In this document: positions 17,943-26,895 of the stretch, piece after piece
Position numbering within the stretch: the first letter of the stretch is position 1
How the letters are laid out: the number at the start of each line of letters is the position of its first letter
Assembly (NCBI RefSeq): GCF_030486405.1
Contig: NZ_CP129613.1
Span: 2,418,001 to 2,482,000 of the forward strand
Reading direction: 5' to 3'
Source: Mycolicibacterium sp. HK-90
Lineage (GTDB): Bacteria > Actinomycetota > Actinomycetes > Mycobacteriales > Mycobacteriaceae
Length of the DNA: 64,000 nt
Notes under the pieces: model-generated
Seen by the model: only the letters and a program-made list of their open reading frames with translations
What the model was told of the DNA's origin: nothing
Databases searched by the model: none
Program-made: the position numbers and the translations under genes

Positions 17943-18782
17943 ATGAGCACAGCCGCTGACCGCGCCGCCCAGCTGACTCTGGTCGCGCGCCTGAAATCGG
18001 CCTATCCAGAATTGCCCGACGCCCCGACACCGGACCTGCTCGACCACGACCGCCTCACCGCGTATCTGAAACCGGTCCACGATGTCGGGGGCGAGCCGGA
18101 CGCTCCGATCAAGTACGAGAACAAGGACTACGAGTACTGGGAGCACATGACCTATGTCCTGTGCGAGGTGCTCGGCTGGCGCGGCATCTGGTTGTCCGAG
18201 GAGCGACGCCGGATGTGCAACGTGGATGTCGGGCGAGCGGTGTACCTGGGCTTTCCCTATTACGGCCGGTGGCTGCTGTCGGTCGCCCGGGTCCTCGTCG
18301 AGAAACACCACATCGGCTTGACCGAACTGTCCGAGCGGATGGCCGAGGTCCAGGAACGCTACGCCGGTGGGCTGGTCGGCAAGCACCTGGAGGCCCGGCC
18401 CAAGGGCGAAGGGGACGGGTCGAACGTCAAACGCAACAGTCACGTCGTGCACGCCAAGGGCAAAGGCGATCCGCAGGTCTACGCCGGGCGGGCGGGGGAG
18501 CCGCGGTTCTCGGTCGGCGACCCGGTGGTGGTGCGCGAACTGCCCGTGATCTTCTACACGCGCACCCCCGAGTACGTGCGCGGCGCCCGCGGCGAGATCG
18601 CGGCGGTGGCATACGAAAGCCCGGCGGCCGAGGACGAAACCTGGGACCGCACCGACGCCGCACCGGAATGGTTCTACGTCGTGAGCTTCACCATGGCCGA
18701 GCTGTGGGACGACTACACGGGCACGGCCACCGACACGTTGAGAACCGAGATCCCCGAGCACTGGTTACAGGCAGCCGACTGA
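17943..18782 (+). CDS. Thiocyanate hydrolase ScnB-ScnA fusion (nitrile hydratase beta-like)
   Basis: The 279-residue protein matches two separate Thiobacillus thiocyanate hydrolase subunits in one chain. Residues about 40-140 (VHDVGGEPDAPIKYENKDYE, GWRGIWLSEERRRMCNVDVG, YYGRWLLSVARVLVEK) resemble ScnB. Residues about 170-279 (FSVGDPVVVRELPVIFYTRT, VAYESPAAEDE, LRTEIPEHWL) resemble the SH3-like ScnA. A charged linker (KGEGDGSNVKRNSH) joins them. In Thiobacillus these are two genes; in nitrile hydratase the parts form one beta subunit. The start has GGGGAGGG upstream. Expected role: beta-type scaffold that holds the ScnC metal subunit. Confidence 0.85.
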   Translation: MSTAADRAAQLTLVARLKSAYPELPDAPTPDLLDHDRLTAYLKPVHDVGGEPDAPIKYENKDYEYWEHMTYVLCEVLGWRGIWLSEERRRMCNVDVGRAVYLGFPYYGRWLLSVARVLVEKHHIGLTELSERMAEVQERYAGGLVGKHLEARPKGEGDGSNVKRNSHVVHAKGKGDPQVYAGRAGEPRFSVGDPVVVRELPVIFYTRTPEYVRGARGEIAAVAYESPAAEDETWDRTDAAPEWFYVVSFTMAELWDDYTGTATDTLRTEIPEHWLQAAD

Positions 18783-18803
18783 ACTCAGCACGAAGGGCGC
18801 ACC

Positions 18804-19514
18804 ATGGCAGAGCACGATCACGACCACGACCACGAGCGCACCGTCAAGCCGATGGTCGACGAGATCACCGACTTCGAGGTCCTTGAGATCGCGCTGCGCG
18901 AATTATGTATCGAGAAAGGGATTTTCACGGCTGAGGAGCACCGCCTGTTCACCGAGTTCGCCGAACAGATCGGCCCCACACCGGCCGCCCGGCTGGTCGC
19001 CCGGGCCTGGCTGGATCCCGACTTCAAACAGCTCGCTGCCGACGAGCCGATGGCCGCCAGCAAGGCGGTCGGCGTCGATTGGCTGGAACCCACCGGATTC
19101 GGTACACCCAGCGACTTCACCGCATTCCAGATCCTCGAGGACACCCCGACGGTGCACCATGTGATCGTCTGCGCACTGTGCTCGTGCTATCCGCGCCCGA
19201 TCCTCGGCAATTCGCCGGAGTGGTACCGCACGCCCAACTATCGCCGCCGGATGGTGCGCTGGCCGCGGCAGGTGCTCGCCGAGTTCGGGCTGTACCTGCC
19301 CGGCACCGTCGAAGTGCGCGTGCAGGATTCGAATCAGAAACACCGCTTCATGGTGATGCCGATGCGTCCGGAAGGTACCGACGGCTGGAGCGAGGATCAG
19401 CTCACCGAGATCATCACCCGCGACTGCCTGATCGGGGTCGCACTGCCCAAGCCCGGTGTGACCACCAACGTCATCACCGAGACCAGGCCCGCGATGCACC
19501 CTGCCGGCGAATGA
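18804..19514 (+). CDS. scnC: Thiocyanate hydrolase gamma subunit (cobalt nitrile-hydratase alpha type)
   Basis: The 236-residue catalytic subunit has a His-rich N-terminus (HDHDHDHE) and the metal-binding claw VCALCSCYPRPILGNSPEWY. The three cysteines of CxxCSC bind low-spin Co(III) or Fe(III), with two oxidised to sulfinic and sulfenic acid in known enzymes. Blocks such as YRRRMVRWPRQVLAEFGL and NQKHRFMVMPMRPEGTDGW closely follow remembered Thiobacillus ScnC rather than ordinary nitrile hydratase. The second claw position is Ala where ScnC and Co-type enzymes usually have Thr. Expected reaction: thiocyanate to carbonyl sulfide and ammonia. It sits 21 bp after the fused subunit. Confidence 0.87.
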   Translation: MAEHDHDHDHERTVKPMVDEITDFEVLEIALRELCIEKGIFTAEEHRLFTEFAEQIGPTPAARLVARAWLDPDFKQLAADEPMAASKAVGVDWLEPTGFGTPSDFTAFQILEDTPTVHHVIVCALCSCYPRPILGNSPEWYRTPNYRRRMVRWPRQVLAEFGLYLPGTVEVRVQDSNQKHRFMVMPMRPEGTDGWSEDQLTEIITRDCLIGVALPKPGVTTNVITETRPAMHPAGE

Positions 19515-19525
19515 CGGAGTCACCG

Positions 19526-19894
19526 ATGAACGCCGCGAACGACCCGACCGCGGTTGAGAACGCCATCCCGACGCTGGAGCAGATTGTGGAGCGCAATCAG
19601 GTCTGGCCGCTGATGGCCGCCAAATACGGCGTCGAAAACCTTGTTCCACCGTGGAAGACCAGCCTCGACGGGCTGTGCGATGCCCTCGACCACTCCGCCG
19701 GTGACGCCGGGGTCCCCGATTTCAAGCAGCGCCGTGACGAGGAAGACCTGTTGTCGTCGACCGTCTACGCCGAACTGCCATACCCAGAGAACCGACTCGT
19801 GTCCCTCGCGCACTCGCTGCTGGCGCGCGGGGTGATCTCCGAATCCGAGTTGCGGGCGCGGCTGGACGTGGTTCGGCGGCGACTCGAGGCCTGA
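19526..19894 (+). CDS. Thiocyanate hydrolase activator-like protein (nitrile hydratase beta N-terminal/P15K type)
   Basis: The protein has about 122 residues and resembles the N-terminal helical domain of nitrile hydratase beta subunits (PTLEQIVERNQVWPLMAAKY, YPENRLVSLAHSLLARGVIS). Proteins of this kind act as metallochaperones that load cobalt into thiocyanate hydrolase or nitrile hydratase. The ATG at 19526 has GGAG 6 nt upstream; an earlier ATG at 19511 overlaps the scnC stop. It closes the three-gene operon. The activator role is inferred from family and position. Confidence 0.75.
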   Translation: MNAANDPTAVENAIPTLEQIVERNQVWPLMAAKYGVENLVPPWKTSLDGLCDALDHSAGDAGVPDFKQRRDEEDLLSSTVYAELPYPENRLVSLAHSLLARGVISESELRARLDVVRRRLEA

Positions 19895-19981
19895 CGAGGT
19901 AGCCCCCGGGCCCGCCGATCATCTCCGTATAGTCGATGAGGTCGGCTAATAAACGAGCGGCAGCGGATCTTTGGAGGCGCC

Positions 19982-20848
19982 ATGGCAGCACGGCCCGTGC
20001 ACACGTTTCAGGTAGTACGTCGCGAGCAATTGACCGACCACATGGTCAGGGTGGTGCTCGGGCAGGCGGGCGGTGGCGCCGGTTTCGACACGTTCTCGCC
20101 CAGCGACTTCAGCGATGCCTACGTCAAACTCGTCATCGTTCCCGAGGGCGTCGACGTGTCGGCGCTGCCACAGCCCTTGACGCTGGACAGCTTTCAGGAC
20201 CTGCCCGCCGAGCAGCGACCGACCGTGCGCACCTACACCGTGCGCAAAGTCGACACGGAGCTCGGCGAGATCAGCATCGACTTCGTTGTCCACGGTGACC
20301 ACGGCGTGGCCGCGCCATGGGCCGCGACGGCCGAACCGGGCCAGCCGGCCTACCTGATGGGTCCGAGTGGCGCCTATTCCCCCGACCCGGCCGCCGACTG
20401 GCATCTGCTGGCCGGCGACGAAGCCGCGCTCCCGGCGATCGGTGCAGCGCTGGAAGTGTTGCCCGCCAATGCGATCGGCAAGGTCTTCATCGAGGTGGCC
20501 GGCCCCGAGGACGAGGTCGAGCTCACCGCACCCGACGGCGTTCAGGTGAACTGGATCTACCGCGGCGGGCGCGCCGACCTGATCGGCGACGAGCGGGCCG
20601 GGGACAACGCGCCACTGGTCGCCGCGGTCAAGGAGGCGGCCTGGCTGCCGGGGCAGGTTCAGGTGTTCATCCACGGCGAGGCGCAGGCCGTGATGCACAA
20701 CCTGCGCCCATACATCCGCAAGGAGCGCGGCGTCGAGGCCAAGTGGGCGTCGTCGATCTCGGGTTACTGGCGCCGCGGGCGCACCGAGGAGACCTTCCGG
20801 CAGTGGAAGGCCGAGCTGGCGAAAGCCGAGGCCGACACCGCCGGCTGA
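19982..20848 (+). CDS. Siderophore-interacting protein (SIP, FAD/NAD(P)H ferric reductase)
   Basis: The 288-residue protein starts [20 protein letters not shown]. It has the FAD-binding block RTYTVRKV and the SIP C-terminal region ([41 protein letters not shown]). It is the homologue of Rv2895c, the ViuB-like protein between dprA and xerC in M. tuberculosis. Expected role: cytoplasmic reduction of ferric siderophore to release iron. No IdeR box was found in its upstream region. Confidence 0.9.
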   Translation: MAARPVHTFQVVRREQLTDHMVRVVLGQAGGGAGFDTFSPSDFSDAYVKLVIVPEGVDVSALPQPLTLDSFQDLPAEQRPTVRTYTVRKVDTELGEISIDFVVHGDHGVAAPWAATAEPGQPAYLMGPSGAYSPDPAADWHLLAGDEAALPAIGAALEVLPANAIGKVFIEVAGPEDEVELTAPDGVQVNWIYRGGRADLIGDERAGDNAPLVAAVKEAAWLPGQVQVFIHGEAQAVMHNLRPYIRKERGVEAKWASSISGYWRRGRTEETFRQWKAELAKAEADTAG

Positions 20849-20871
20849 CGCCGGATGGCAAGGTAGCCGTC

Positions 20872-22032
20872 ATGGCGTATGGCGACTACCAACTCGAGAT
20901 CTACCTGCAAGGCCTGTCCGGCGTGCTGCCGACCATGCCGATGGACTATGCGGGCCTGGAGGCCAAGGCCCAGGCGGCGATGCCCGCGTCGATCTGGTCG
21001 TACGTGGCCGGCGGGGCCGGAGACGAGCGCACGCAGCAGGTCAACCGCACCGCGTTCGACCGGTGGGGGCTGATGCCGCGGATGTTCAACGCCCACCGCG
21101 AGCGCGATCTGTCCGTCGATCTGTTCGGCCTCACCCTGCCCTCACCGCTGTTCATGGCGCCGATCGGGGTGCTGGGCATCTGTGGGCAGGACGGTCACGG
21201 CGACCTGGCCGGCGCCCGGGCGGCCGCACGCACCGGGGTCCCGATGGTGTTGTCCACCCTGACCGAGGATCCGCTGGAGGATGTCGCCGCCGAATTCGGT
21301 GACACCCCGGGCTTTTTCCAGCTGTACACGCCGACCGACAAGGAGCTGGCGGCCAGCCTGGTGCAGCGCGCCGAGAAGGCCGGTTTCAAAGGCATCGTGG
21401 TCACGCTGGACACCTGGGTTCCGGGTTGGCGGCCGCGGGACCTGGCCACCTCGAACTTCCCGCAGTTGCGCGGCAAGTGCCTGGCCAACTACACCAGCGA
21501 CCCGGTGTTCCGGGCCGGGCTACAGCAGCCACCGGAGGAGAACCCGCAGGCGACCGTGCTGCGGTGGGTCAGCCTGTTCGGCAATCCGCTGACCTGGGAC
21601 GATCTGCCGTGGCTGCGGTCGCTGACCACACTGCCGCTGATCCTCAAGGGCATCTGTCACCCCGATGACGTGCGGCGCGCCAAGGACGGTGGCGTCGACG
21701 GCATCTACTGCTCCAATCATGGTGGGCGCCAAGCGAACGGAGGGCTGCCGGCGATCGACTGCCTGCCCGGTGTGGTTGAGGCCGCCGACGGTCTGCCGGT
21801 GCTGTTCGATTCCGGAATCCGCAACGGAGCCGACATCGTCAAGGCCCTGGCGCTCGGCGCCACCGCCGTAGGTGTCGGCCGCCCGTATGCCTACGGTCTG
21901 GCATTGGGTGGGGTCGACGGCATCGTGCACGTGCTCCGGTCCCTGCTCGCCGAGGCCGACCTGATCATGGGCGTCGACGGGTATCCGACGCTGGCCGACC
22001 TCACGCCCGACACGCTGCGCCGCGTCGAGTAG
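20872..22032 (+). CDS. FMN-dependent alpha-hydroxy-acid oxidase, lactate 2-monooxygenase-like
   Basis: The 386-residue enzyme resembles M. smegmatis lactate 2-monooxygenase along its length: [20 protein letters not shown] at the N-terminus, [32 protein letters not shown], the catalytic His/Arg motif [11 protein letters not shown], and FMN phosphate-binding [18 protein letters not shown]. The family oxidises L-lactate or related 2-hydroxy acids. It follows the SIP gene by 23 bp and may be co-transcribed. Hairpins directly after the stop probably end the transcript. Confidence 0.88.
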   Translation: MAYGDYQLEIYLQGLSGVLPTMPMDYAGLEAKAQAAMPASIWSYVAGGAGDERTQQVNRTAFDRWGLMPRMFNAHRERDLSVDLFGLTLPSPLFMAPIGVLGICGQDGHGDLAGARAAARTGVPMVLSTLTEDPLEDVAAEFGDTPGFFQLYTPTDKELAASLVQRAEKAGFKGIVVTLDTWVPGWRPRDLATSNFPQLRGKCLANYTSDPVFRAGLQQPPEENPQATVLRWVSLFGNPLTWDDLPWLRSLTTLPLILKGICHPDDVRRAKDGGVDGIYCSNHGGRQANGGLPAIDCLPGVVEAADGLPVLFDSGIRNGADIVKALALGATAVGVGRPYAYGLALGGVDGIVHVLRSLLAEADLIMGVDGYPTLADLTPDTLRRVE

Positions 22033-22081
22033 CGCGGCCGCCTTCGGGCCGCGCCGCGAAGCCGGATTGACCGATCCGGCT
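22032..22081 (+). terminator. Two tandem GC hairpins after the lactate-monooxygenase-like gene
   Basis: The first hairpin has 8-bp arms (22032-22039 and 22047-22054) with a 7-base loop and begins at the last base of the stop codon. The second has perfect arms AGCCGGAT/ATCCGGCT (22060-22067, 22074-22081) with a 6-base loop. There is no clear U-run, which is common for mycobacterial terminators. Confidence 0.55.
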
Positions 22082-22208
22082 GCGCCGGCCTTCTTGTCAC
22101 GCTGGAGTGGCCCTCGTGCTCGATAGCCACTCCAGCGGACGAATGATCGCAAAATCCCGGGTGGACGCGTCTGGTCATTGATTATTCATCGGTGTAGCAT
22201 TTTCCTTC

Positions 22209-22832
22209 ATGAGTGTAGAAACCGTTCGCGGACGGGCCGCCCATCTGGGCCCCGAGCGGCGGCGCCCGCAGGTGCTGGATGCGGCACTGGCAATCGCGGT
22301 CAGTGACGGCGTTGCTGCCGTCACGATCGGCGCGGTCGCGCAGCGACTCAAGGTCACCCGACCGGTGGTGTACTCGTGCTTCTCCGATCGGGTTGAACTG
22401 CTCAGAGCGCTGTTGGAGCGCGAGCTGGGTCTGCTGATCCAAGGGGCGATCGACGCGCTGCCCTACAACCGCGCCGATGCCGACGAAACCGTGTTCGTCG
22501 AAGGTTTCCAGGCGCTACTCGAGACCGTTGCCGGCCGGCCCGATTCCTGGCGGCTCGTGATGAGCGCCGATCCGGACCCGGCCGTGGCGAAGCACTTCCG
22601 TAACGGCCGTGCGGTGATGGTCGACAAGGTCTCGAGGCGGCTGGCGCCCACGCTGAACCGCTGGGGCACCGTCGATGCCGACAAGAAGCTGCCGGTGTTG
22701 GTGGAGCAGTTCGTCTCCACATGTGAAGGCGCGGTGCGGACCTTGTTGCACGACGACGGAAAAGACTGGACCCCAATAACTTTGGGTGAGTTCATCGGAT
22801 CGGCCACCTACCGGGCGTTTCGCACCGCCTGA
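22209..22832 (+). CDS. TetR-family transcriptional regulator
   Basis: The 207-residue protein has an N-terminal helix-turn-helix (AVTIGAVAQRLKVTRPVVYSCFSDRVELLRALL, about 35-70) and a helical ligand-binding part. It lies 23 bp before the MpaB-family gene on the same strand, so it probably regulates that operon and itself. The ligand is unknown. Confidence 0.85.
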   Translation: MSVETVRGRAAHLGPERRRPQVLDAALAIAVSDGVAAVTIGAVAQRLKVTRPVVYSCFSDRVELLRALLERELGLLIQGAIDALPYNRADADETVFVEGFQALLETVAGRPDSWRLVMSADPDPAVAKHFRNGRAVMVDKVSRRLAPTLNRWGTVDADKKLPVLVEQFVSTCEGAVRTLLHDDGKDWTPITLGEFIGSATYRAFRTA

Positions 22833-22855
22833 TCGCAGCGCAGAGGAGATGTCAC

Positions 22856-23902
22856 ATGTCTGATCTTCAGCCGATGGCTGACTACGGGTTCTTCGGGCCG
22901 GATTCGGTGACCTGGAAGGTGTGGGGTCATGCGACCACGCCGATCATCGGATTGCAACGCGCCGTGGTGGTCGAGGAACTCGACCCCGCCCTGATCGCAG
23001 CGGTGGACACCACCGGGGCCAATTACGACAGGCCGCGTACCCGCTACGACCGGACTGTGCGCTATTTCGCGATGGTTGCCTTCGCCGACACCGAGTCGGT
23101 GCTCAAGGCCGCCGACGTTCTGGTCAAAGTCCACTCGAAAGCCATCGGCACCGAACCGCTCAGCGGAAACAAGTACGACGCCAACGATCCTCACTCGCAG
23201 CTGTGGATCCTGCTCACGGGCTGGCACTCGGTGCTCAAGGCCTACGAGCTCTACGGTGGCGGAAAGCTGACCGCCGACGAAGAGGCTCGCTACTGGCAGG
23301 ACTGTGCGAAGGCCGCGGAGTTCCAGACGTGCGATCCGGCCGACGTACCGCGCACGCGTGAGGGGATCAACGAGTACTTCGAGCAGATGCGCCCGCACCT
23401 GGCCGTCAGCGAGGCTGCCCGCGCCATGATGGACCACCTGCTCAACGCCAAGGTGGTGCTGCCGCCGGCACCGCGGGTCGCGAAGCCGGCCGTCGGGATC
23501 CTCAACTGGTTCCTGCGCGCGGGGACCATCGCCACCATGCCGCGCTGGATGCGGCGGCTCAGCGGATTCGACCAGCCCCGCCTGGTCGACCATGCCGTAC
23601 GGCCGGTGCTCAAGCTCGGGTTCGGTGTCGTCGATCGGGTACCCAGGCTGAAACTGTTGGTGGCCAGGGTCATTGCACCGTCGGTCGTGCCGATCGCCGG
23701 ACCGTACATCATGGGTGTGCCGCCGCGGTCCGCCGAGGTCTTGAGTCCGGAAGAAGGACGCAGGCGGTACGGCTACGTCAAACCCGCCGACGCTCACAAA
23801 GAGCTGCGGGCCCGCCAGCACGAGCGCGTGTTCGGGGAGGGACAGCCGCCCAGCGATGAAGGCCTCATCGAATCTCAGCCCTATCTCGGGAGTTTGGCAT
23901 GA
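22856..23902 (+). CDS. MpaB-family oxygenase (DUF2236)
   Basis: The 348-residue protein has the DUF2236/MpaB features: the N-terminal GFFGPDSVTWKVWGH, the histidine-containing VKVHSKAIG, and LWILLTGWHSVLKAYE. This family includes rubber oxygenase/latex clearing protein relatives and bacterial and fungal MpaB haem-type oxygenases. AGAGGAG precedes the ATG. The stop overlaps the acyl-CoA dehydrogenase start (ATGA), so a shared substrate pathway is likely. The substrate is unknown. Confidence 0.82.
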   Translation: MSDLQPMADYGFFGPDSVTWKVWGHATTPIIGLQRAVVVEELDPALIAAVDTTGANYDRPRTRYDRTVRYFAMVAFADTESVLKAADVLVKVHSKAIGTEPLSGNKYDANDPHSQLWILLTGWHSVLKAYELYGGGKLTADEEARYWQDCAKAAEFQTCDPADVPRTREGINEYFEQMRPHLAVSEAARAMMDHLLNAKVVLPPAPRVAKPAVGILNWFLRAGTIATMPRWMRRLSGFDQPRLVDHAVRPVLKLGFGVVDRVPRLKLLVARVIAPSVVPIAGPYIMGVPPRSAEVLSPEEGRRRYGYVKPADAHKELRARQHERVFGEGQPPSDEGLIESQPYLGSLA

Positions 23903-25821
23903 CCACGCGATCTGACATCCTGTTCGACCCCAACCGGACCGACTTCGCCCAGTTCGACACCCGAACCAGGAAGATTTTCCGGTCCACCATCGACTTCTTC
24001 GAGTCGCACGGCAAGCGGTGGCTCAAGCAGCAGGACCGGGACCGGGTCTGGTACAGCGACTTTCTCGACCTGGTCAAGCGGGAGGGTATCTTCGCGACGT
24101 TCCTGACGCCGGCGTCGGAGGCCGACGGTGATCCCGACAAACGTTGGGACACCGCGCGTAATGCCATGTACAGCCAGATTCTCGGCTTCTACGGTATGCA
24201 GTACTGGTACGTCTGGCAGGTCACGATCCTCGGACTCGGGCCGATCTGGCAATCGGAGAACCAGACAGCCCGCAAAAAGGCTGCCGCCCTGTTGGATTCG
24301 GGGGAGATCTTCGCTTTCGGGCTGTCCGAGCAGACTCACGGCGCCGACGTCTACTCGACCGACATGGTGCTGGAACCCGGCCCTGATGGCTCGTACACCG
24401 CGACCGGGGGCAAGTACTACATCGGCAACGGCAACCTGGCCGGCATGGTCTCGGTGTTCGGCCGTCGCTCCGACAAGCCGATCATCGACAGCTCCGATCT
24501 CGACCGGCGCCGCCCAGAGCGCGATTTCGACGGCTATCTGTTCTTCGCGGCCGACAGCCAACATCCGAACTACCACCTGCGCAAGAACGTCGTGGACGGC
24601 CAGATGTATGTCGCGGCCTTCGATCTGGAGGACTATCCGGTCGCCGCGGACGACATCCTGCATGAGGGCAAGGCGGCCTTCAACGCCGCCATCAACACCG
24701 TGAACATCGGCAAGTTCAACCTCGGCTTCGGTGCCGTCGGTGCCTGCGAGCACGCCATGTACGAGTCGGTCACCCACGCCGAGAACCGGATCCTGTTCGG
24801 CCGGCGCGTCACCGAGTTCCCGCAGATCCGACGGATGCTCGCGGATGGTTACGCGCGGTTGGTCGGCATGAAGCTCTACAGCGAGCGGGCCATCGACTAC
24901 ATGCGCAGCGCCGGGCCGAACGACCGCCGGTACCTGCTTTTCAACGCCATCGAGAAGATGAATGTCACCCGCGAGGGGGAGAAGGTCATCACGCTGCTGG
25001 CCGACACGATCGCGGCCCGCGCTTTCGAATCCGACATGTACTTCACGATGGCACTACTGGGCGTGACCGGTCTGCCTCGTCTCGAAGGCACGGTGCACGT
25101 CAACATGGCGCTGTCGCTGAAATTCATGCAGAACTACATGTTCGGTGCATCCGATGCCGCTTTGGCGGCCCTGAATATTCTGCCTGTCGGGCGAGCACCG
25201 GCCCCGGTGGTGAACGCACTCGCCGGTGGCCTGCGCGCCGCCGGTGGAGTCCTTGCGGATTCGTTCGTGGCGCAACGCATTCCACAACTGCGGCCGTTGC
25301 TGTCGGATGTGCCCGAGGTGTCGACCCGCCGAGACAGCGTCGATGACGACTTCCTGTTCCGGCAGGGGCCCAGCAGTGGTTTGGCGAAGATCAGGTTCGG
25401 AGACTGGCAGACGGTGCTGCGTCGGTTCGCCGGAACACCGAATGTCGCGGTGTTCCTGGCCCAGGCGCAGGCGCTGCAGACGCTGCTGGCGGTGGCGACA
25501 CCCAGCGCTGAGCAACAGCGCAACGTCGACTTCCTGTTCGCCGTCGGGGAGATGTTCACCCTCATCCCGTATGCCCAGCTGATTCTGGAGCAGGCCGAGA
25601 TCGAGGAGATCGCGACAGATCTGGTCGACCAGCTTTTCGAAGTCCTGGTTGCCGAGATGTCCACAAATGCGACCAAGCTGCATTGCCATCCCGATGCCAA
25701 TGCCGTGCAGCGGCAGCGAGCACTCGACATCGTCCGACAACCCGTCGCCGACGCCGCCCGGCACGACCGCATGGTGTCCCGCGTGCGGGCGTTGGCCGGC
25801 TGCTACGAGATGAACCCGTGA
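23899..25821 (+). CDS. Acyl-CoA dehydrogenase (acyl-CoA oxidase-like, long form)
   Basis: The 640-residue flavoprotein has the acyl-CoA dehydrogenase middle-domain pattern (FAFGLSEQTHGADVYSTDMVL, TGGKYYIGNGNLAGMVSVFG) and the helical C-terminal domain (NRILFGRRVTEFPQIRRMLAD), with a long extension as in acyl-CoA oxidases. It is translationally coupled to the MpaB gene and forms a unit with the TetR regulator before it. The role is probably oxidation of an acyl-CoA made after MpaB-type cleavage; that link is inference. Confidence 0.87.
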   Translation: MTTRSDILFDPNRTDFAQFDTRTRKIFRSTIDFFESHGKRWLKQQDRDRVWYSDFLDLVKREGIFATFLTPASEADGDPDKRWDTARNAMYSQILGFYGMQYWYVWQVTILGLGPIWQSENQTARKKAAALLDSGEIFAFGLSEQTHGADVYSTDMVLEPGPDGSYTATGGKYYIGNGNLAGMVSVFGRRSDKPIIDSSDLDRRRPERDFDGYLFFAADSQHPNYHLRKNVVDGQMYVAAFDLEDYPVAADDILHEGKAAFNAAINTVNIGKFNLGFGAVGACEHAMYESVTHAENRILFGRRVTEFPQIRRMLADGYARLVGMKLYSERAIDYMRSAGPNDRRYLLFNAIEKMNVTREGEKVITLLADTIAARAFESDMYFTMALLGVTGLPRLEGTVHVNMALSLKFMQNYMFGASDAALAALNILPVGRAPAPVVNALAGGLRAAGGVLADSFVAQRIPQLRPLLSDVPEVSTRRDSVDDDFLFRQGPSSGLAKIRFGDWQTVLRRFAGTPNVAVFLAQAQALQTLLAVATPSAEQQRNVDFLFAVGEMFTLIPYAQLILEQAEIEEIATDLVDQLFEVLVAEMSTNATKLHCHPDANAVQRQRALDIVRQPVADAARHDRMVSRVRALAGCYEMNP

Positions 25822-25925
25822 TGGTCACACGGCGATAGCGGCCCGGCGCGTCGGCTGCAGGCGGAGGCATGATCTGTCACGGTAAGGGCATGGAGTCCGG
25901 CGACCAGGAGCGCAGCGACCGGGGG

Positions 25926-26813
25926 ATGGGCCCCGTCATCGCCGAGTTCGACGAGTACCTGGCGCTGCAGTGCGGCAGATCTGAGCACACCCGCCGGGCG
26001 TACCGGGGGGACCTGAGGGCGTTGTTCGAGTTCACCGGCGGTGGCCTGGAGACGCTGACCCTGCCGACGTTGCGGTCGTGGCTGGCCGCACAGGCCGCGG
26101 CGGGAACGGCGCGGACCACCCTGGCGCGGCGGACCTCGTCGGTCAAGACGTTCAGTACGTGGGCGGCGCGGCGCGGCCTGCTGTCCGATGACCACGCGGC
26201 CCGGTTGCAGGTGCCCAAGGCCCGACGCACCCTGCCCGCCGTGCTTCGTCGGGACCAGGCGGTCGACGCCATGGAGGCGATGAATTCCGCGGCAGCAGAA
26301 GGCGATCCGCTGGCGCTGCGGGACCGGCTGGTCGTCGAGATGCTGTACGCGACCGGGATCAGGGTCAGCGAACTGTGCGGGCTGGACATCGACGACGTCG
26401 ACACGCCGCGCCGGGTGCTGCAGGTGCTGGGTAAGGGCAACAAACAGCGCACGGTCCCGTTCGGGGAACCGGCGCACGTGGCATTGACGGCGTGGCTCAC
26501 GGATGGCCGGCCGGCGCTGGCCACCGCCGATTCCGGCCCGGCGCTGTTGCTCGGCGCGCGCGGCAAGAGGCTGGACCCCCGCCAGGCGCGCACCGTGGTG
26601 CACCAGACCGTCTCCGCCGTCGACGGTGCACCCGACATTGGTCCGCACGGTCTGCGGCACAGCGCCGCCACGCATCTGCTCGAGGGTGGTGCCGATCTTC
26701 GCATCGTGCAGGAGCTGCTGGGCCACACGTCGCTGGCCACCACGCAGCTCTACACCCACGTGACCGTGGAACGGTTGCGTGCGGTGCACGATCAGGCCCA
26801 CCCGCGGGCCTGA
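25926..26813 (+). CDS. xerC: Tyrosine recombinase XerC
   Basis: The 295-residue recombinase has an N-terminal SAM-like core-binding domain ([22 protein letters not shown]) and the catalytic residues of tyrosine recombinases: Arg in ATGIRVSEL, Lys in [13 protein letters not shown], the His of [11 protein letters not shown] and the nucleophile in LYTHV. With XerD it resolves chromosome dimers at dif. The start MGPVIAEF matches the family length; in-frame ATGs at 25869 and 25890 would add an unusual N-terminus. It is the homologue of Rv2894c by position. Confidence 0.9.
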   Translation: MGPVIAEFDEYLALQCGRSEHTRRAYRGDLRALFEFTGGGLETLTLPTLRSWLAAQAAAGTARTTLARRTSSVKTFSTWAARRGLLSDDHAARLQVPKARRTLPAVLRRDQAVDAMEAMNSAAAEGDPLALRDRLVVEMLYATGIRVSELCGLDIDDVDTPRRVLQVLGKGNKQRTVPFGEPAHVALTAWLTDGRPALATADSGPALLLGARGKRLDPRQARTVVHQTVSAVDGAPDIGPHGLRHSAATHLLEGGADLRIVQELLGHTSLATTQLYTHVTVERLRAVHDQAHPRA

Positions 26814-26895
26814 GTCGGCGAGTGTCGGCTCGCGTGCGGGTCTGCGTGGAAAATGCGCACACAAGCCAACTTTCGGCGCGAAGAGAGGTGAGCAG

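Noticed and set aside
19930..19960. Possible iron box before the SIP gene (GGCTAA present)
   Set aside because: Only about 9 of 19 positions match the IdeR consensus and the second arm is missing.
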